Shown: piece by piece, positions 26,066-34,309 of the stretch
How positions within the stretch are numbered: the stretch's first letter is position 1
Layout of the letters: every line of letters starts with the position of its first letter
Virus record (IMG/VR): IMGVR_UViG_3300022752_004319
Span: 1 to 64,000 of that record
DNA: 64,000 nt
Source: a virus
Reading direction: 5' to 3' (one strand)
Notes under the pieces: generated by a model
Seen by the model: only the letters and a program-made list of their open reading frames with translations
The model's database searches: none
What the model was told of the DNA's origin: nothing
Translations under genes and position numbers: made by a program

Positions 26066-27143
26066 GTGTTGTTATTTCGTTCAAAATCATTTCATTTATT
26101 AAATCGTATAATTTTATTGTAATACCTGGCCATTCAGGATAATCATTTTTAAACTTACTAAAATTTGTAACATAGTAAATGTGATCCCCTATTCTATTAT
26201 CAGAAATCAATTCATATTTATCCCAAATTTTCCAATTTTTCAATTTTTTTGAACATATTTCATTTACAAGGTTTATTGTTTCCAGAATTGAGATGGAGTT
26301 TTCTGAACCACCACCAGCGTTATAAACTTGACCTACTTTGGGGTTAAGATGAAAATACCAAAACATATTTACCAAATCATAGGAATGAATGTTATCTCTG
26401 ACTTGTTTTCCTTTATAACCGTATATTCTATATTCTTTGTTATTTACAATACATTTTATTAAATAAGACAAGAACCCATGTAATTCCGTACTTGCGTGGT
26501 TTGGGCCAGTTAGACACCCCCCTCTAAAACAAACAGTATTGATACCAAAATATTTACCATATTCTTGAACCAATAAGTCTGCAGACAACTTTGAGACTCC
26601 GAAAAGTGAATGAAGACAAGTATCTACTGATAAGGTTTCATCAATACTATTCCCATACAAAGGATCTTGAAGTGTGTATCTTGTTTCGGTTTCGATTATA
26701 TTCAATTTGTTGGGATTATCACCATATACTTTGTTTGTTGATGTAAATATGAAAGATGATTTTGGACAATAAAGTCTAGTAAGTTCTAGTAAATTGAGTG
26801 TACCTAGAGCATTCACTTCAAAGTCGGTGATTGGTTCTTTTGCCGCCCAGTCATGTGATGGTTGTGCTGCAGTGTGAATTATTATTTCTATTTGTGAGTT
26901 AAATTTTTCGAAAATAGTTCTCAAACTTTCATAATTTCGTATATCAATATCGTTAAAAAAAAAGTTATCAGGATAAAGATTTTTTAGAACCTCAGTGGTC
27001 AATTCGGTTGTTGCCTCAGTTCCAAAAAAATAAGATCTCATATGGTTATCAATACCAACTACAAAATAACCTTTATTTATAAAAAATTTAGTTGCTTCAG
27101 ATCCTATCAAACCTGAACATCCTGTAATCAATGTAATTTTCAT
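26052..27143 (-). CDS. CDP-paratose 2-epimerase-like (RfbE-type) SDR enzyme
   Basis: Extended SDR with the nucleotide-binding motif TGCSGLIG (residues 7-14) and the RfbE-type segment HSLFGVSKLSADLLVQEYGKYFG in place of the usual YxxxK. RfbE hallmarks are clear: GGCLTGPNHASTELHGFLSYL, YGYKGKQVRDNIHSYDLV and VYNAGGGSENSIS. These enzymes epimerise C2 of CDP-paratose to CDP-tyvelose. No CDP-3,6-dideoxyhexose pathway is otherwise visible here, so the true substrate may differ. It overlaps the preceding gene by 4 bases and the next by 14. Confidence 0.8.
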   Translation of the reverse strand: MKITLITGCSGLIGSEATKFFINKGYFVVGIDNHMRSYFFGTEATTELTTEVLKNLYPDNFFFNDIDIRNYESLRTIFEKFNSQIEIIIHTAAQPSHDWAAKEPITDFEVNALGTLNLLELTRLYCPKSSFIFTSTNKVYGDNPNKLNIIETETRYTLQDPLYGNSIDETLSVDTCLHSLFGVSKLSADLLVQEYGKYFGINTVCFRGGCLTGPNHASTELHGFLSYLIKCIVNNKEYRIYGYKGKQVRDNIHSYDLVNMFWYFHLNPKVGQVYNAGGGSENSISILETINLVNEICSKKLKNWKIWDKYELISDNRIGDHIYYVTNFSKFKNDYPEWPGITIKLYDLINEMILNEITTHEKI

Positions 27144-27748
27144 TTTTTATTTTTTTTAAAGAAAAAATCTATACCTATGTTACTATGAAAATGATATCCT
27201 TTGGTTAAAAAAAACTCTTCGAATTTATATTCAAAAAAATTGTTTTCAACACAAATTAATTCAATATCATAATTTTCAAAATTAATTTGTTTCAAAATCT
27301 GTAATTCCGATCCTTCGGTATCTATTGACATAAAATCAATTTTTTTATTCATCACTATCGATTCAAATTTTAATGCGTCAATTTCTATAATTTCTGAAGT
27401 ACCACCATCTCGACGTAGTTCAAACTGAATTCTTTGATAATGTTTTGGATCGTATGATTCTTGAATACCACTCAACATTTCTGTAGGCCCTGTTAACGCC
27501 AAAAATTTTACTTTTGTGTTATGATCCCAGACAGCACAATTTACCGTTTTACAAGTCCTATTCTGTACTAATCTTTGAAAGACTTTGGGGTGTGGTTCAA
27601 TGCATATTCCATCCCATCCTAAATCCTCTAGCATTTTGGTATTGTTTATTGAAATTCCATCGTGAGCTCCGATATCAACAAAAAAACCATCAGTTTTATT
27701 GTTGAAAATATCTTTTAATTTTTGTTCAATTTGTTCTAAATGTGTCAT
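27140..27748 (-). CDS. FkbM-type SAM-dependent methyltransferase
   Basis: Class I methyltransferase with SAM motif FFVDIGAHDGISINNT (about residues 22-37), acidic loop GICIEPHPKVF and the FkbM signature IDFMSIDTEGSELQIL. FkbM enzymes methylate hydroxyls, often of sugars. It overlaps the next gene by 4 bases (ATGA). It is clearly related to the enzyme at 48869 (shared MLSGI-type segment, same order of motifs). Probably caps or modifies the glycan made by this operon. Confidence 0.85.
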   Translation of the reverse strand: MTHLEQIEQKLKDIFNNKTDGFFVDIGAHDGISINNTKMLEDLGWDGICIEPHPKVFQRLVQNRTCKTVNCAVWDHNTKVKFLALTGPTEMLSGIQESYDPKHYQRIQFELRRDGGTSEIIEIDALKFESIVMNKKIDFMSIDTEGSELQILKQINFENYDIELICVENNFFEYKFEEFFLTKGYHFHSNIGIDFFFKKNKK

Positions 27749-27753
27749 TTGAA

Positions 27754-28587
27754 TTAATTTACCATTGTATCTAAAATTGCATTAACTCTATCAGAATAAA
27801 ATGCATATCTTGTATTTGTTATATTATAATTTTCAATTACAGCTTCCAATCTTTTGAAATAATCATCCTCACTTAAATTATTAAGAATATGGTCTAATTC
27901 TTCTTTTGTCTCAAAAAATATAATTCCATCTGTATTGAAATAATCCCCAATATTTGGACAACCCCAGTAAATTGGAATTGTGTAAGACATAAAACAATCT
28001 ATAATTTTTTCACTTATGTAGTTTACATTTTTGGTGTTTTCGATTGCAATGTGAAACATTGAATTTTCGAATAGTTGATATTTTTTTTCCATTTCAATCG
28101 AAGGTGGAAAATAAAGTTCAAATCTTCTTGGTTTATTTATTATATCTCTAGTTTGATGTCTAAGTTGGTGTCCAAGTAAGTAGTTTTTGTTACTCATAAC
28201 ATGACTGAGTAAAAATTTCTTTTCAGTGGAAAAAATATTATGATATTCAGTTCTGTGGTTTGCTCTAGTTTTATCTTGTCTAGTTAATATCCAACAAGAT
28301 GCGTATAAAAATAATTCTGCGTTTTGACATTGAGATAAAACTTCTGGATATGATGTCAGTATTTTATCAAATTGATGGTGATGTCTGATTACTTCATCAC
28401 TTATGTTATTAATCTCTTTAGGTTCCATACCTTGAATCAATACCAATAAATCATATGATTTTCGATCGTTTGGTAGAACATATGTAAAATATTGAGGATT
28501 AGGGTCAATAATTAATTTAATTTTTTTGTTTGTGTCGCAAAAGAAAAAATCTCCGGGACATCCATGTGGTGAGTAAACAGGTAACAT
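27754..28587 (-). CDS. GT10-like fucosyltransferase
   Basis: The C-terminal half carries the GT10 motif: FHIAIENTKNVNYISEKIID, then CFMSYTIPIYWGCPNIGDYF. It corresponds to the family's F-x-x-x-E-N-S-x-x-x-D-Y-x-T-E-K and P-V-Y-x-G pattern that binds GDP-fucose. The N-terminal half is a degenerate GT-B domain. Length 277 is near the shorter bacterial GT10 enzymes. Donor is expected to be GDP-L-fucose or a close analogue. It is adjacent to a FkbM gene, an arrangement repeated at 48869-50304. Confidence 0.82.
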   Translation of the reverse strand: MLPVYSPHGCPGDFFFCDTNKKIKLIIDPNPQYFTYVLPNDRKSYDLLVLIQGMEPKEINNISDEVIRHHHQFDKILTSYPEVLSQCQNAELFLYASCWILTRQDKTRANHRTEYHNIFSTEKKFLLSHVMSNKNYLLGHQLRHQTRDIINKPRRFELYFPPSIEMEKKYQLFENSMFHIAIENTKNVNYISEKIIDCFMSYTIPIYWGCPNIGDYFNTDGIIFFETKEELDHILNNLSEDDYFKRLEAVIENYNITNTRYAFYSDRVNAILDTMVN

Positions 28588-28590
28588 ATC

Positions 28591-29304
28591 TTAAGTTGTT
28601 AATTTTATCCATTTAGATAATGGTGGGTGCCAAAATGGTAGATAATAAATTGAGTTCAAGTTCAATAATGCCGCAGTATAGCTGAATGAACCTTTAGACA
28701 TTATAAAATGATCAGAAAAAACCATATTTGAAAATGTTTCCTCAATCGGTTCGTTTAGGTGAAATTCTGTAAAATTATGATCAAAATTTTTGAAATCTGA
28801 AATGTCACCTTGTGAAAATATTTTGATTTTTTCAATATCTTTATTTCTATTCAAAACTAATTCAATACTTTTTAAGTAATAGTCGTCTTGTTCGTAGCCA
28901 TAACTACCTATATCAAATTTATTCGGTCTTCTAATATGAACCGTTAAAACATTATCATGTGTTTTATTTTTGTTTTCATAAAACAAGTCTTGTATTTTTC
29001 TGAATGAATTTGTTGTTACTAATAAATCTAATCTCTGTTCAACTTCCTTATAAATTTGTTGCAATGGTATAGTCAATATTTTTTTAGGATCAACCTCATT
29101 GATGTTTTTATAGTTGTTAATTATGTTGATGAATTTTTCTTTTTTTTGTAAAAAAGATTCATCATTATCATAATTGTGAGCCATAGTAGAAAATGGTCTA
29201 TAGACAAATTCTAAATTATAAAGTTCAGCATACAATATTGTAAACATAATTGTTTGATATTGAGCGCCAAAACCATCATCCCTTATTATATTAGTGATAT
29301 ACAT
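28591..29304 (-). CDS. Fucosyltransferase-like protein (GT11/GT23 superfamily)
   Basis: Contains VHIRRPN (about residues 126-132), IKIFSQGD and MVFSDHFIMSKGSFSYTAALLN, which follow the HxRRxD, nucleotide-binding loop and (S)-FS-(W) pattern of alpha-1,2/1,6-fucosyltransferases. The Arg pair binds GDP-sugar beta-phosphate. At 237 residues it is short for GT11, so some peripheral elements may be missing. It sits 4 bases from the FkbM-like gene and 3 from the GT10 gene. Confidence 0.7.
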   Translation of the reverse strand: MYITNIIRDDGFGAQYQTIMFTILYAELYNLEFVYRPFSTMAHNYDNDESFLQKKEKFINIINNYKNINEVDPKKILTIPLQQIYKEVEQRLDLLVTTNSFRKIQDLFYENKNKTHDNVLTVHIRRPNKFDIGSYGYEQDDYYLKSIELVLNRNKDIEKIKIFSQGDISDFKNFDHNFTEFHLNEPIEETFSNMVFSDHFIMSKGSFSYTAALLNLNSIYYLPFWHPPLSKWIKLTT

Positions 29305-29307
29305 AGT

Positions 29308-30030
29308 TTATTCTCCTAAAATTATGTGTTTTATGGAGTTTTTTAAATGATTAAAATTTTTATTGAAAAAAGTAGCATTCATTCCCCACTTTATACATTC
29401 AAAATCTTGACTTTCCAAATAGGACTTGATATTGTTTGGTGTTTCAATATTTGAATATTGACCATTGGTTGAAGTTTCGACATCGATGTAAATTACTTTA
29501 TCTTTAAGATAATTTCCAGCACCAAGTAATACATTGAAATCTGAAGATTGTGCATCAACTTTTAAATGCTCAATACAATCAAATCGGTGCCAAGGAATAC
29601 GGTCAAAAAAAGATTTCAAAGTGATCACAGGTATTTGAATAACTTTTTTCACCCCAAAAAAATTTGGTTTGAATAAACTTGAAGTCCCAGAATCACCTTC
29701 AGTACAATAAAAATCTTCATTTTCAGACAGATAATTTGAAACAGCACAATTCAAATAAAAAAAAGACTTACCAATTTTATTCGGATTCAAATGATATTCC
29801 CAGATTTTTTCTCCAGAATGAAGATGCTCAATATTAAAAATGTTTGGTTCAAAACCGAAAACACACACTTCAGGATCGTCATTAATCCAAACCTCTGAGT
29901 TTGGTGCGTTTATAGAAAGTCCAACGTCCAATTTAATTTTGGTTGCCCATTCTGGAACATAAATAAATTCATCTTTTAATAACGGATGAAGAATATTTTT
30001 TATTTTGTTTTCTATTTCATTGTGTTCCAC
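29308..30030 (-). CDS. Divergent FkbM-like methyltransferase
   Basis: Weak SAM-fold pattern: KIKLDVGLSINAPNSEVWI, VFGFEPN, and LKVDAQSSDFNVLLGAG, the last replacing the FkbM signature DxEG with DAQSSD. The nucleotide-binding Gly motif is eroded, so catalytic competence is uncertain. It overlaps the sugar dehydrogenase gene by 19 bases. Its relation to FkbM rests on the order of elements and gene context. It may be an FkbM relative acting on a sugar hydroxyl. Confidence 0.6.
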   Translation of the reverse strand: MEHNEIENKIKNILHPLLKDEFIYVPEWATKIKLDVGLSINAPNSEVWINDDPEVCVFGFEPNIFNIEHLHSGEKIWEYHLNPNKIGKSFFYLNCAVSNYLSENEDFYCTEGDSGTSSLFKPNFFGVKKVIQIPVITLKSFFDRIPWHRFDCIEHLKVDAQSSDFNVLLGAGNYLKDKVIYIDVETSTNGQYSNIETPNNIKSYLESQDFECIKWGMNATFFNKNFNHLKNSIKHIILGE

Positions 30031-31235
30031 GGGTCTATTATTATTTTGGAATTTAATTGTTCTTTATATTTTTGAAACAATGTAGTATTTGTGTGTGCAA
30101 GAACAATCACATCACATTGATTTAAAAATTCATCAAACTGTTCGGTTGTAAAATCTGTATCAACTAAGTCATCACAACCTAAAATTTGGTAATTATTTGA
30201 TTTTAGATGTTCATATAAAATATAGGATGCGGACTCTGTAGTAACAGAAGTTTTTGGTTTGAATGACAATCCAAAAATACCAATAACTTTGTCAGTATAT
30301 TGACTAACTTTTTCGATTAAGAGTTTATTTTGATTTTCATTTATTTTTTGAGTAGCGATTATATGATCCGCATTTAAACCCAACTTTTCTGATAAATTAA
30401 TAAATGCCCAAGTATCTCTTGGAAAACAAGTGCCACCAAAAGACAAACCACTATTCAAGTAGTGAGGTGAAATACGTTTGTCATAACCTAATGCTTTGGT
30501 AATATTTTTGGGATTACAGTCTAACTTTTCCGCAACATTACCCAAAAAATTAGCAAAACTAATTTTCATTGTAATATAAGCATTCAAACTCACTTTACTA
30601 ATTTCAGCCTCCATTAATGACATTTTTACAATTGGTGCATTATTCTTCAAAATTTTTTGATAAATAGTTTCACCTAATTGACCGTATTTCTCATTTGATT
30701 GACCCATTATTAATACGTCTGGATTTTCAAAATCGTAAATCACATTACCCAAAGCGACAAGATCTGGTATGTATAATAAACCAAAACCATTATTTAAGGA
30801 TCTTGATGAATTTTTTTCAATAATTTCAATTATTTTTTTATGTGTTTCGGGCATAACAGTAGAACTAATAATAAATAAAAAATCCTCACTATCACACTCT
30901 TTGAGTGATTTGGCAATTGTTTCAACAGATTGAAACACATAATCATTGGAAAAGGTACCATCAGATTTTGAGGGGGTGTTGACTAGTATAATTGCAACAT
31001 CTGTCTCAGAAACTAAACGACTAGTGTCGCTTTCTACGGTTATATTATCAATATACCTATTATAGAATAGTTCCAAATCTGGTTCAAAAAAAGGAATTGA
31101 ATTTTTTTTCAACAAATCAATTTTATTTTTATCAATGTCAAACCCAATAATCTTTTGTCCATTTTTTGCAAATGTTACAAGTAAGGGTAATCCTAATTTA
31201 CCTAAACCAACTATACTTATTTTTTCAATCCTCAT
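30012..31235 (-). CDS. UDP-glucose/GDP-mannose dehydrogenase-family enzyme
   Basis: N-terminal Rossmann domain with GLGKLGLP (residues 10-17); central domain with ISKVSLNAYITMKISFANFLGN; catalytic SGLSFGGTCFPRD with nucleophile Cys270. This is the standard C-x-P-R-D site for four-electron oxidation of UDP- or GDP-sugars to the uronic acid. Length 407 is normal. The product would be a sugar acid (uronate) for the glycan. A 4-base overlap with the PLP enzyme gene points to a shared pathway. Confidence 0.88.
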   Translation of the reverse strand: MRIEKISIVGLGKLGLPLLVTFAKNGQKIIGFDIDKNKIDLLKKNSIPFFEPDLELFYNRYIDNITVESDTSRLVSETDVAIILVNTPSKSDGTFSNDYVFQSVETIAKSLKECDSEDFLFIISSTVMPETHKKIIEIIEKNSSRSLNNGFGLLYIPDLVALGNVIYDFENPDVLIMGQSNEKYGQLGETIYQKILKNNAPIVKMSLMEAEISKVSLNAYITMKISFANFLGNVAEKLDCNPKNITKALGYDKRISPHYLNSGLSFGGTCFPRDTWAFINLSEKLGLNADHIIATQKINENQNKLLIEKVSQYTDKVIGIFGLSFKPKTSVTTESASYILYEHLKSNNYQILGCDDLVDTDFTTEQFDEFLNQCDVIVLAHTNTTLFQKYKEQLNSKIIIDPWNTMK

Positions 31236-32338
31236 AATTTGTCATTTATTTCTTTTAATGCGTTGTAAACGGATTCATTATCTTCTTCAGTACCACAAGC
31301 TATTCTTAAAAATGAATCATCCAAATCTAACTTATCATTTAGAATTCTAGTATAAATTTTTTTATCAAATAATAAATAAGAAAATACTTTATTCACGTTT
31401 TCAAAACAGTCAACAATAAAAAAGTTAGCGTAAGATTTATAGACTTTGAATTTGTCCAATTTAAGTAAATTTGTGTAAAATTTTTCTCGGTTATCCAAGT
31501 ATCTTTCTCTTGCCTTTTGATAATCTTCTTTGAAGATTGGATCATTCATCAATTCTAAAAATATTTGAGCAAGTCCATTGATATTCCAACACAATCCATA
31601 CTTAGAAAAAATTTTGTTACTTATTTTAGGATCACAAACTGAATAACCTAAACGAAGACCTGCGATTCCAAAATCTTTGGATAGACTCCTAATTACAATT
31701 AAGTTTCTATTTGTATAAACATCAGTCTCCACACTATGTGATTTATCGAAAAAATCTATAAAACTTTCGTCGACTACGACTGAAACTTTTTTTAACTCTC
31801 TGATGATGTATTTGATGTCGTTCTTTTTCATAATTGTTCCAGTGGGGTTATTTGGATTAACTATGATGAGAACTTCTACTTGGTTACTAAGACAAAACTC
31901 GACTAAACTTTTTTTATCAACATAAAAGTTGTTTTCTTTGTAAGTTTTAAAAAAAACTATATTATCAATATCGTATTCATAGTAGGTTGAAAAGGTTGGA
32001 GTTATTATACATTTCTTTTTCCCTTCGAACTCTCTCATAATGAGTTCTATAAGTTGAATTGCTCCATTTCCAATTAATAAATATTCAGGATTTATATCAA
32101 TGTTTTTTGATAATAAATTGGATAAGATTTTATTTTGAGGGGGGTAGTATTTGATATAATCAGTAAGATCTATTTTTTTGAAATTATCCATAAATAATTC
32201 AAATGCGTACGGATTACATAAAAAACACGCATCAACTGAAACGTCTATTTTCAAATCGTTTTTTAATTCATATACCGAAGGTGAATGAAGACCTGAGTCA
32301 GATTTAAGTTTTAAAAATTTTTCATAACTATCATTCAT
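31232..32338 (-). CDS. Class I/II PLP aminotransferase (HisC/CobD-like)
   Basis: Fold type I PLP enzyme: IVNPNNPTGT (about 159-168), VVVDESFIDF with Asp190, and the PLP-binding Lys in RSLSKDFGIAGLRLG (K221). The overall pattern is closest to histidinol-phosphate aminotransferase and threonine-phosphate decarboxylase. In a glycan cluster it may supply an amino compound (for example an amino-alcohol phosphate) used as a decoration. The DegT family that usually aminates sugars is a different one, so this need not act on a sugar. It overlaps both neighbours by 4 bases. Confidence 0.85.
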   Translation of the reverse strand: MNDSYEKFLKLKSDSGLHSPSVYELKNDLKIDVSVDACFLCNPYAFELFMDNFKKIDLTDYIKYYPPQNKILSNLLSKNIDINPEYLLIGNGAIQLIELIMREFEGKKKCIITPTFSTYYEYDIDNIVFFKTYKENNFYVDKKSLVEFCLSNQVEVLIIVNPNNPTGTIMKKNDIKYIIRELKKVSVVVDESFIDFFDKSHSVETDVYTNRNLIVIRSLSKDFGIAGLRLGYSVCDPKISNKIFSKYGLCWNINGLAQIFLELMNDPIFKEDYQKARERYLDNREKFYTNLLKLDKFKVYKSYANFFIVDCFENVNKVFSYLLFDKKIYTRILNDKLDLDDSFLRIACGTEEDNESVYNALKEINDKL

Positions 32339-33669
32339 ATAAGAGACACGGTTTTAAATTTATTTGAACTTGGATCTCTATCTAAGTGATTTTTTTTATG
32401 AATAGTAATTTGTATGTCACCCAATCTGTTTTTCATTTCTTGTAACAATTTATTTTCCAGATCCTGGGTATAATTATAATTAGGCACTAGATAAAAATCT
32501 ACATCTTTAGTTTCTCTTTTTTGAATTATTTGAAATAAATCAACACAATCGTATTTTGACATAAAGGAATAAAAATTTACAGCAGGGACAAGTGAATTTT
32601 TTTCTGTAACTAACATATCCCCATTTCGACCTAGTATTCTTTTGATTGTTTTGGGAAATGCACCATCTAAAATTGGATTTTCAAGTCTTTCAACTATATC
32701 GTTAGTTTTATATCTGATCAAAGGCATAACTTTGTTATAAAAACCTGATCCTAAAATCGTATTATTATCATCGTATTCTGTGAATGAATATATCAAATTT
32801 TCCTTGTAATAATCATTCTGATTGTCTTGGTGAGCAAATGCAACTTTTTCTACTTGACCATAGTGCATTCTAATTTTTATTCCAAAAGTATCGTAAATTA
32901 CTTCTTCCCATTGAGGTAGACACATTTCAGAAGCTGCATGAATAAATTTTAAATATCGAAGTTTCAAATTGTACTTTCGACATAACAAGGCAAAATAATA
33001 TATTGTTGATGGGTATGATACCAATATTTTTGATTTTTGTTTGTTAAAATATTCGACATACGAAAAAATTGTTTCATCATTCAAATGGAATGCCGACATA
33101 TAACTTCGATTTAATTCGTAATCAATAAAAAAAATCGGATCACCTTCATTTGGTGAATATCTTCTAATCCATATAGAATGGTCTTGATATAATTTAGCGC
33201 CGTGATCCAAATACGCATTTTCTATAATTGCACATTCTATCTTGAACAAATCATCTGAACCTAATACAACTAATCTTTTACCAGTCGTTCCAGAAGTATT
33301 CATTTTATATTGTTTTCCTTTGTATTCTGTGGATATTAAATCATCATAATTTTCAATTATTAAATCTTTGGTTAATTCTGGTAAAATTTTTAAGTCATCA
33401 AAATCTTTAATATTTGGATCAAAACCATATTGACGAAATACTTTTTGGTAATAAGGAACTGATGAATTACAATATTTTAAAACATTTTTTAATGTATTTA
33501 ATTGATAATTTTTTGTCTCATCATATGTCCATTTTTTTGATTGGTTAATCAAAAACCAAAATTCATTATAGGTTTTCCCATAACGATGTTTAAATGGTAT
33601 TATTTTGTAAACAATTTTTTTTACAAAATTTGGTTGTTTTTCTATTAAAAATTTTAAACTACTAGCCAT
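32335..33669 (-). CDS. CapK/PaaK-like adenylate-forming enzyme
   Basis: Contains the AMP-binding P-loop motif MNTSGTTGKRL (residues 123-133), the PaaK/CapK-type HYGQVEKVAF acid-contact segment and IRYKTNDIVERL near the C-terminal domain. Such proteins activate a carboxylic acid as an acyl-adenylate; CapK relatives occur in capsule and O-antigen clusters. Next to a sugar dehydrogenase and a PLP enzyme, it may help form an amide between a uronic acid and an amino compound. That pathway is inference. It overlaps both neighbours. Confidence 0.8.
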   Translation of the reverse strand: MASSLKFLIEKQPNFVKKIVYKIIPFKHRYGKTYNEFWFLINQSKKWTYDETKNYQLNTLKNVLKYCNSSVPYYQKVFRQYGFDPNIKDFDDLKILPELTKDLIIENYDDLISTEYKGKQYKMNTSGTTGKRLVVLGSDDLFKIECAIIENAYLDHGAKLYQDHSIWIRRYSPNEGDPIFFIDYELNRSYMSAFHLNDETIFSYVEYFNKQKSKILVSYPSTIYYFALLCRKYNLKLRYLKFIHAASEMCLPQWEEVIYDTFGIKIRMHYGQVEKVAFAHQDNQNDYYKENLIYSFTEYDDNNTILGSGFYNKVMPLIRYKTNDIVERLENPILDGAFPKTIKRILGRNGDMLVTEKNSLVPAVNFYSFMSKYDCVDLFQIIQKRETKDVDFYLVPNYNYTQDLENKLLQEMKNRLGDIQITIHKKNHLDRDPSSNKFKTVSLI

Positions 33670-34309
33670 TTTTCCTTTTGAAGAAATAATTTTCAGTATC
33701 TAATACCAAGAAATTTTCATAATTAATTTTATTCATAAAGTCAAAAATATCTTCTGATTTATATCCTCTTGTTGTAAGTGCATGATTAATTTCCACACAA
33801 ATAGTGATGTTATTATTTAGTAACAAATTTATCCCACCTAACAAAATTTCGTAGTCATAACCATCCGCGTCTATTTTTATAAAATCTGGTATAACTTGAT
33901 TTACTTTTACGTACTCATCCAAAGTCATAAAATTGTAAATTTCTTCAAATGGATCTTGACCCCAAATTTTGTATATTTTTTCGGTGAAATAACCAACCTT
34001 ACTTCCAAATCCAAGTTTTTCTGTTTTTACAGACTCTATGTTATTTTTTTGTAAATTTGGTAACAAATAGTTTTCGTATGTGTCTGTGGGCTCAAAGGAA
34101 TACACAGTTGAACATTTCTGACTAAATAAGATGCTATACAAACCTACGTGAGCTCCAATGTCAAAAATTATGTTTTCTTTTCTCAAATTTTTTAAAAACC
34201 AGTCTCGTGTTTCTGGTTCTACATACCGACCATTATTTGAGTAGTAGGACTCAAATACTGGATAAAAATCAAGATAAAAAGATTTCTCTTCAATCGGAAA
34301 TAGTATCAT
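33662..34309 (-). CDS. FkbM-type SAM-dependent methyltransferase
   Basis: SAM motif IIFDIGAHVGLYSILFSQ (about 49-66), the adenine-binding YSFEPTDTY, and the FkbM signature FIKIDADGYDYEILLGG. The central region EIYNFMTLDEYVKVN matches the conserved LD motif before it. All elements of an active class I methyltransferase are present. It overlaps the next gene by 20 bases and the CapK gene by 8. Likely methylates a sugar hydroxyl in the glycan. Confidence 0.85.
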   Translation of the reverse strand: MILFPIEEKSFYLDFYPVFESYYSNNGRYVEPETRDWFLKNLRKENIIFDIGAHVGLYSILFSQKCSTVYSFEPTDTYENYLLPNLQKNNIESVKTEKLGFGSKVGYFTEKIYKIWGQDPFEEIYNFMTLDEYVKVNQVIPDFIKIDADGYDYEILLGGINLLLNNNITICVEINHALTTRGYKSEDIFDFMNKINYENFLVLDTENYFFKRKNG

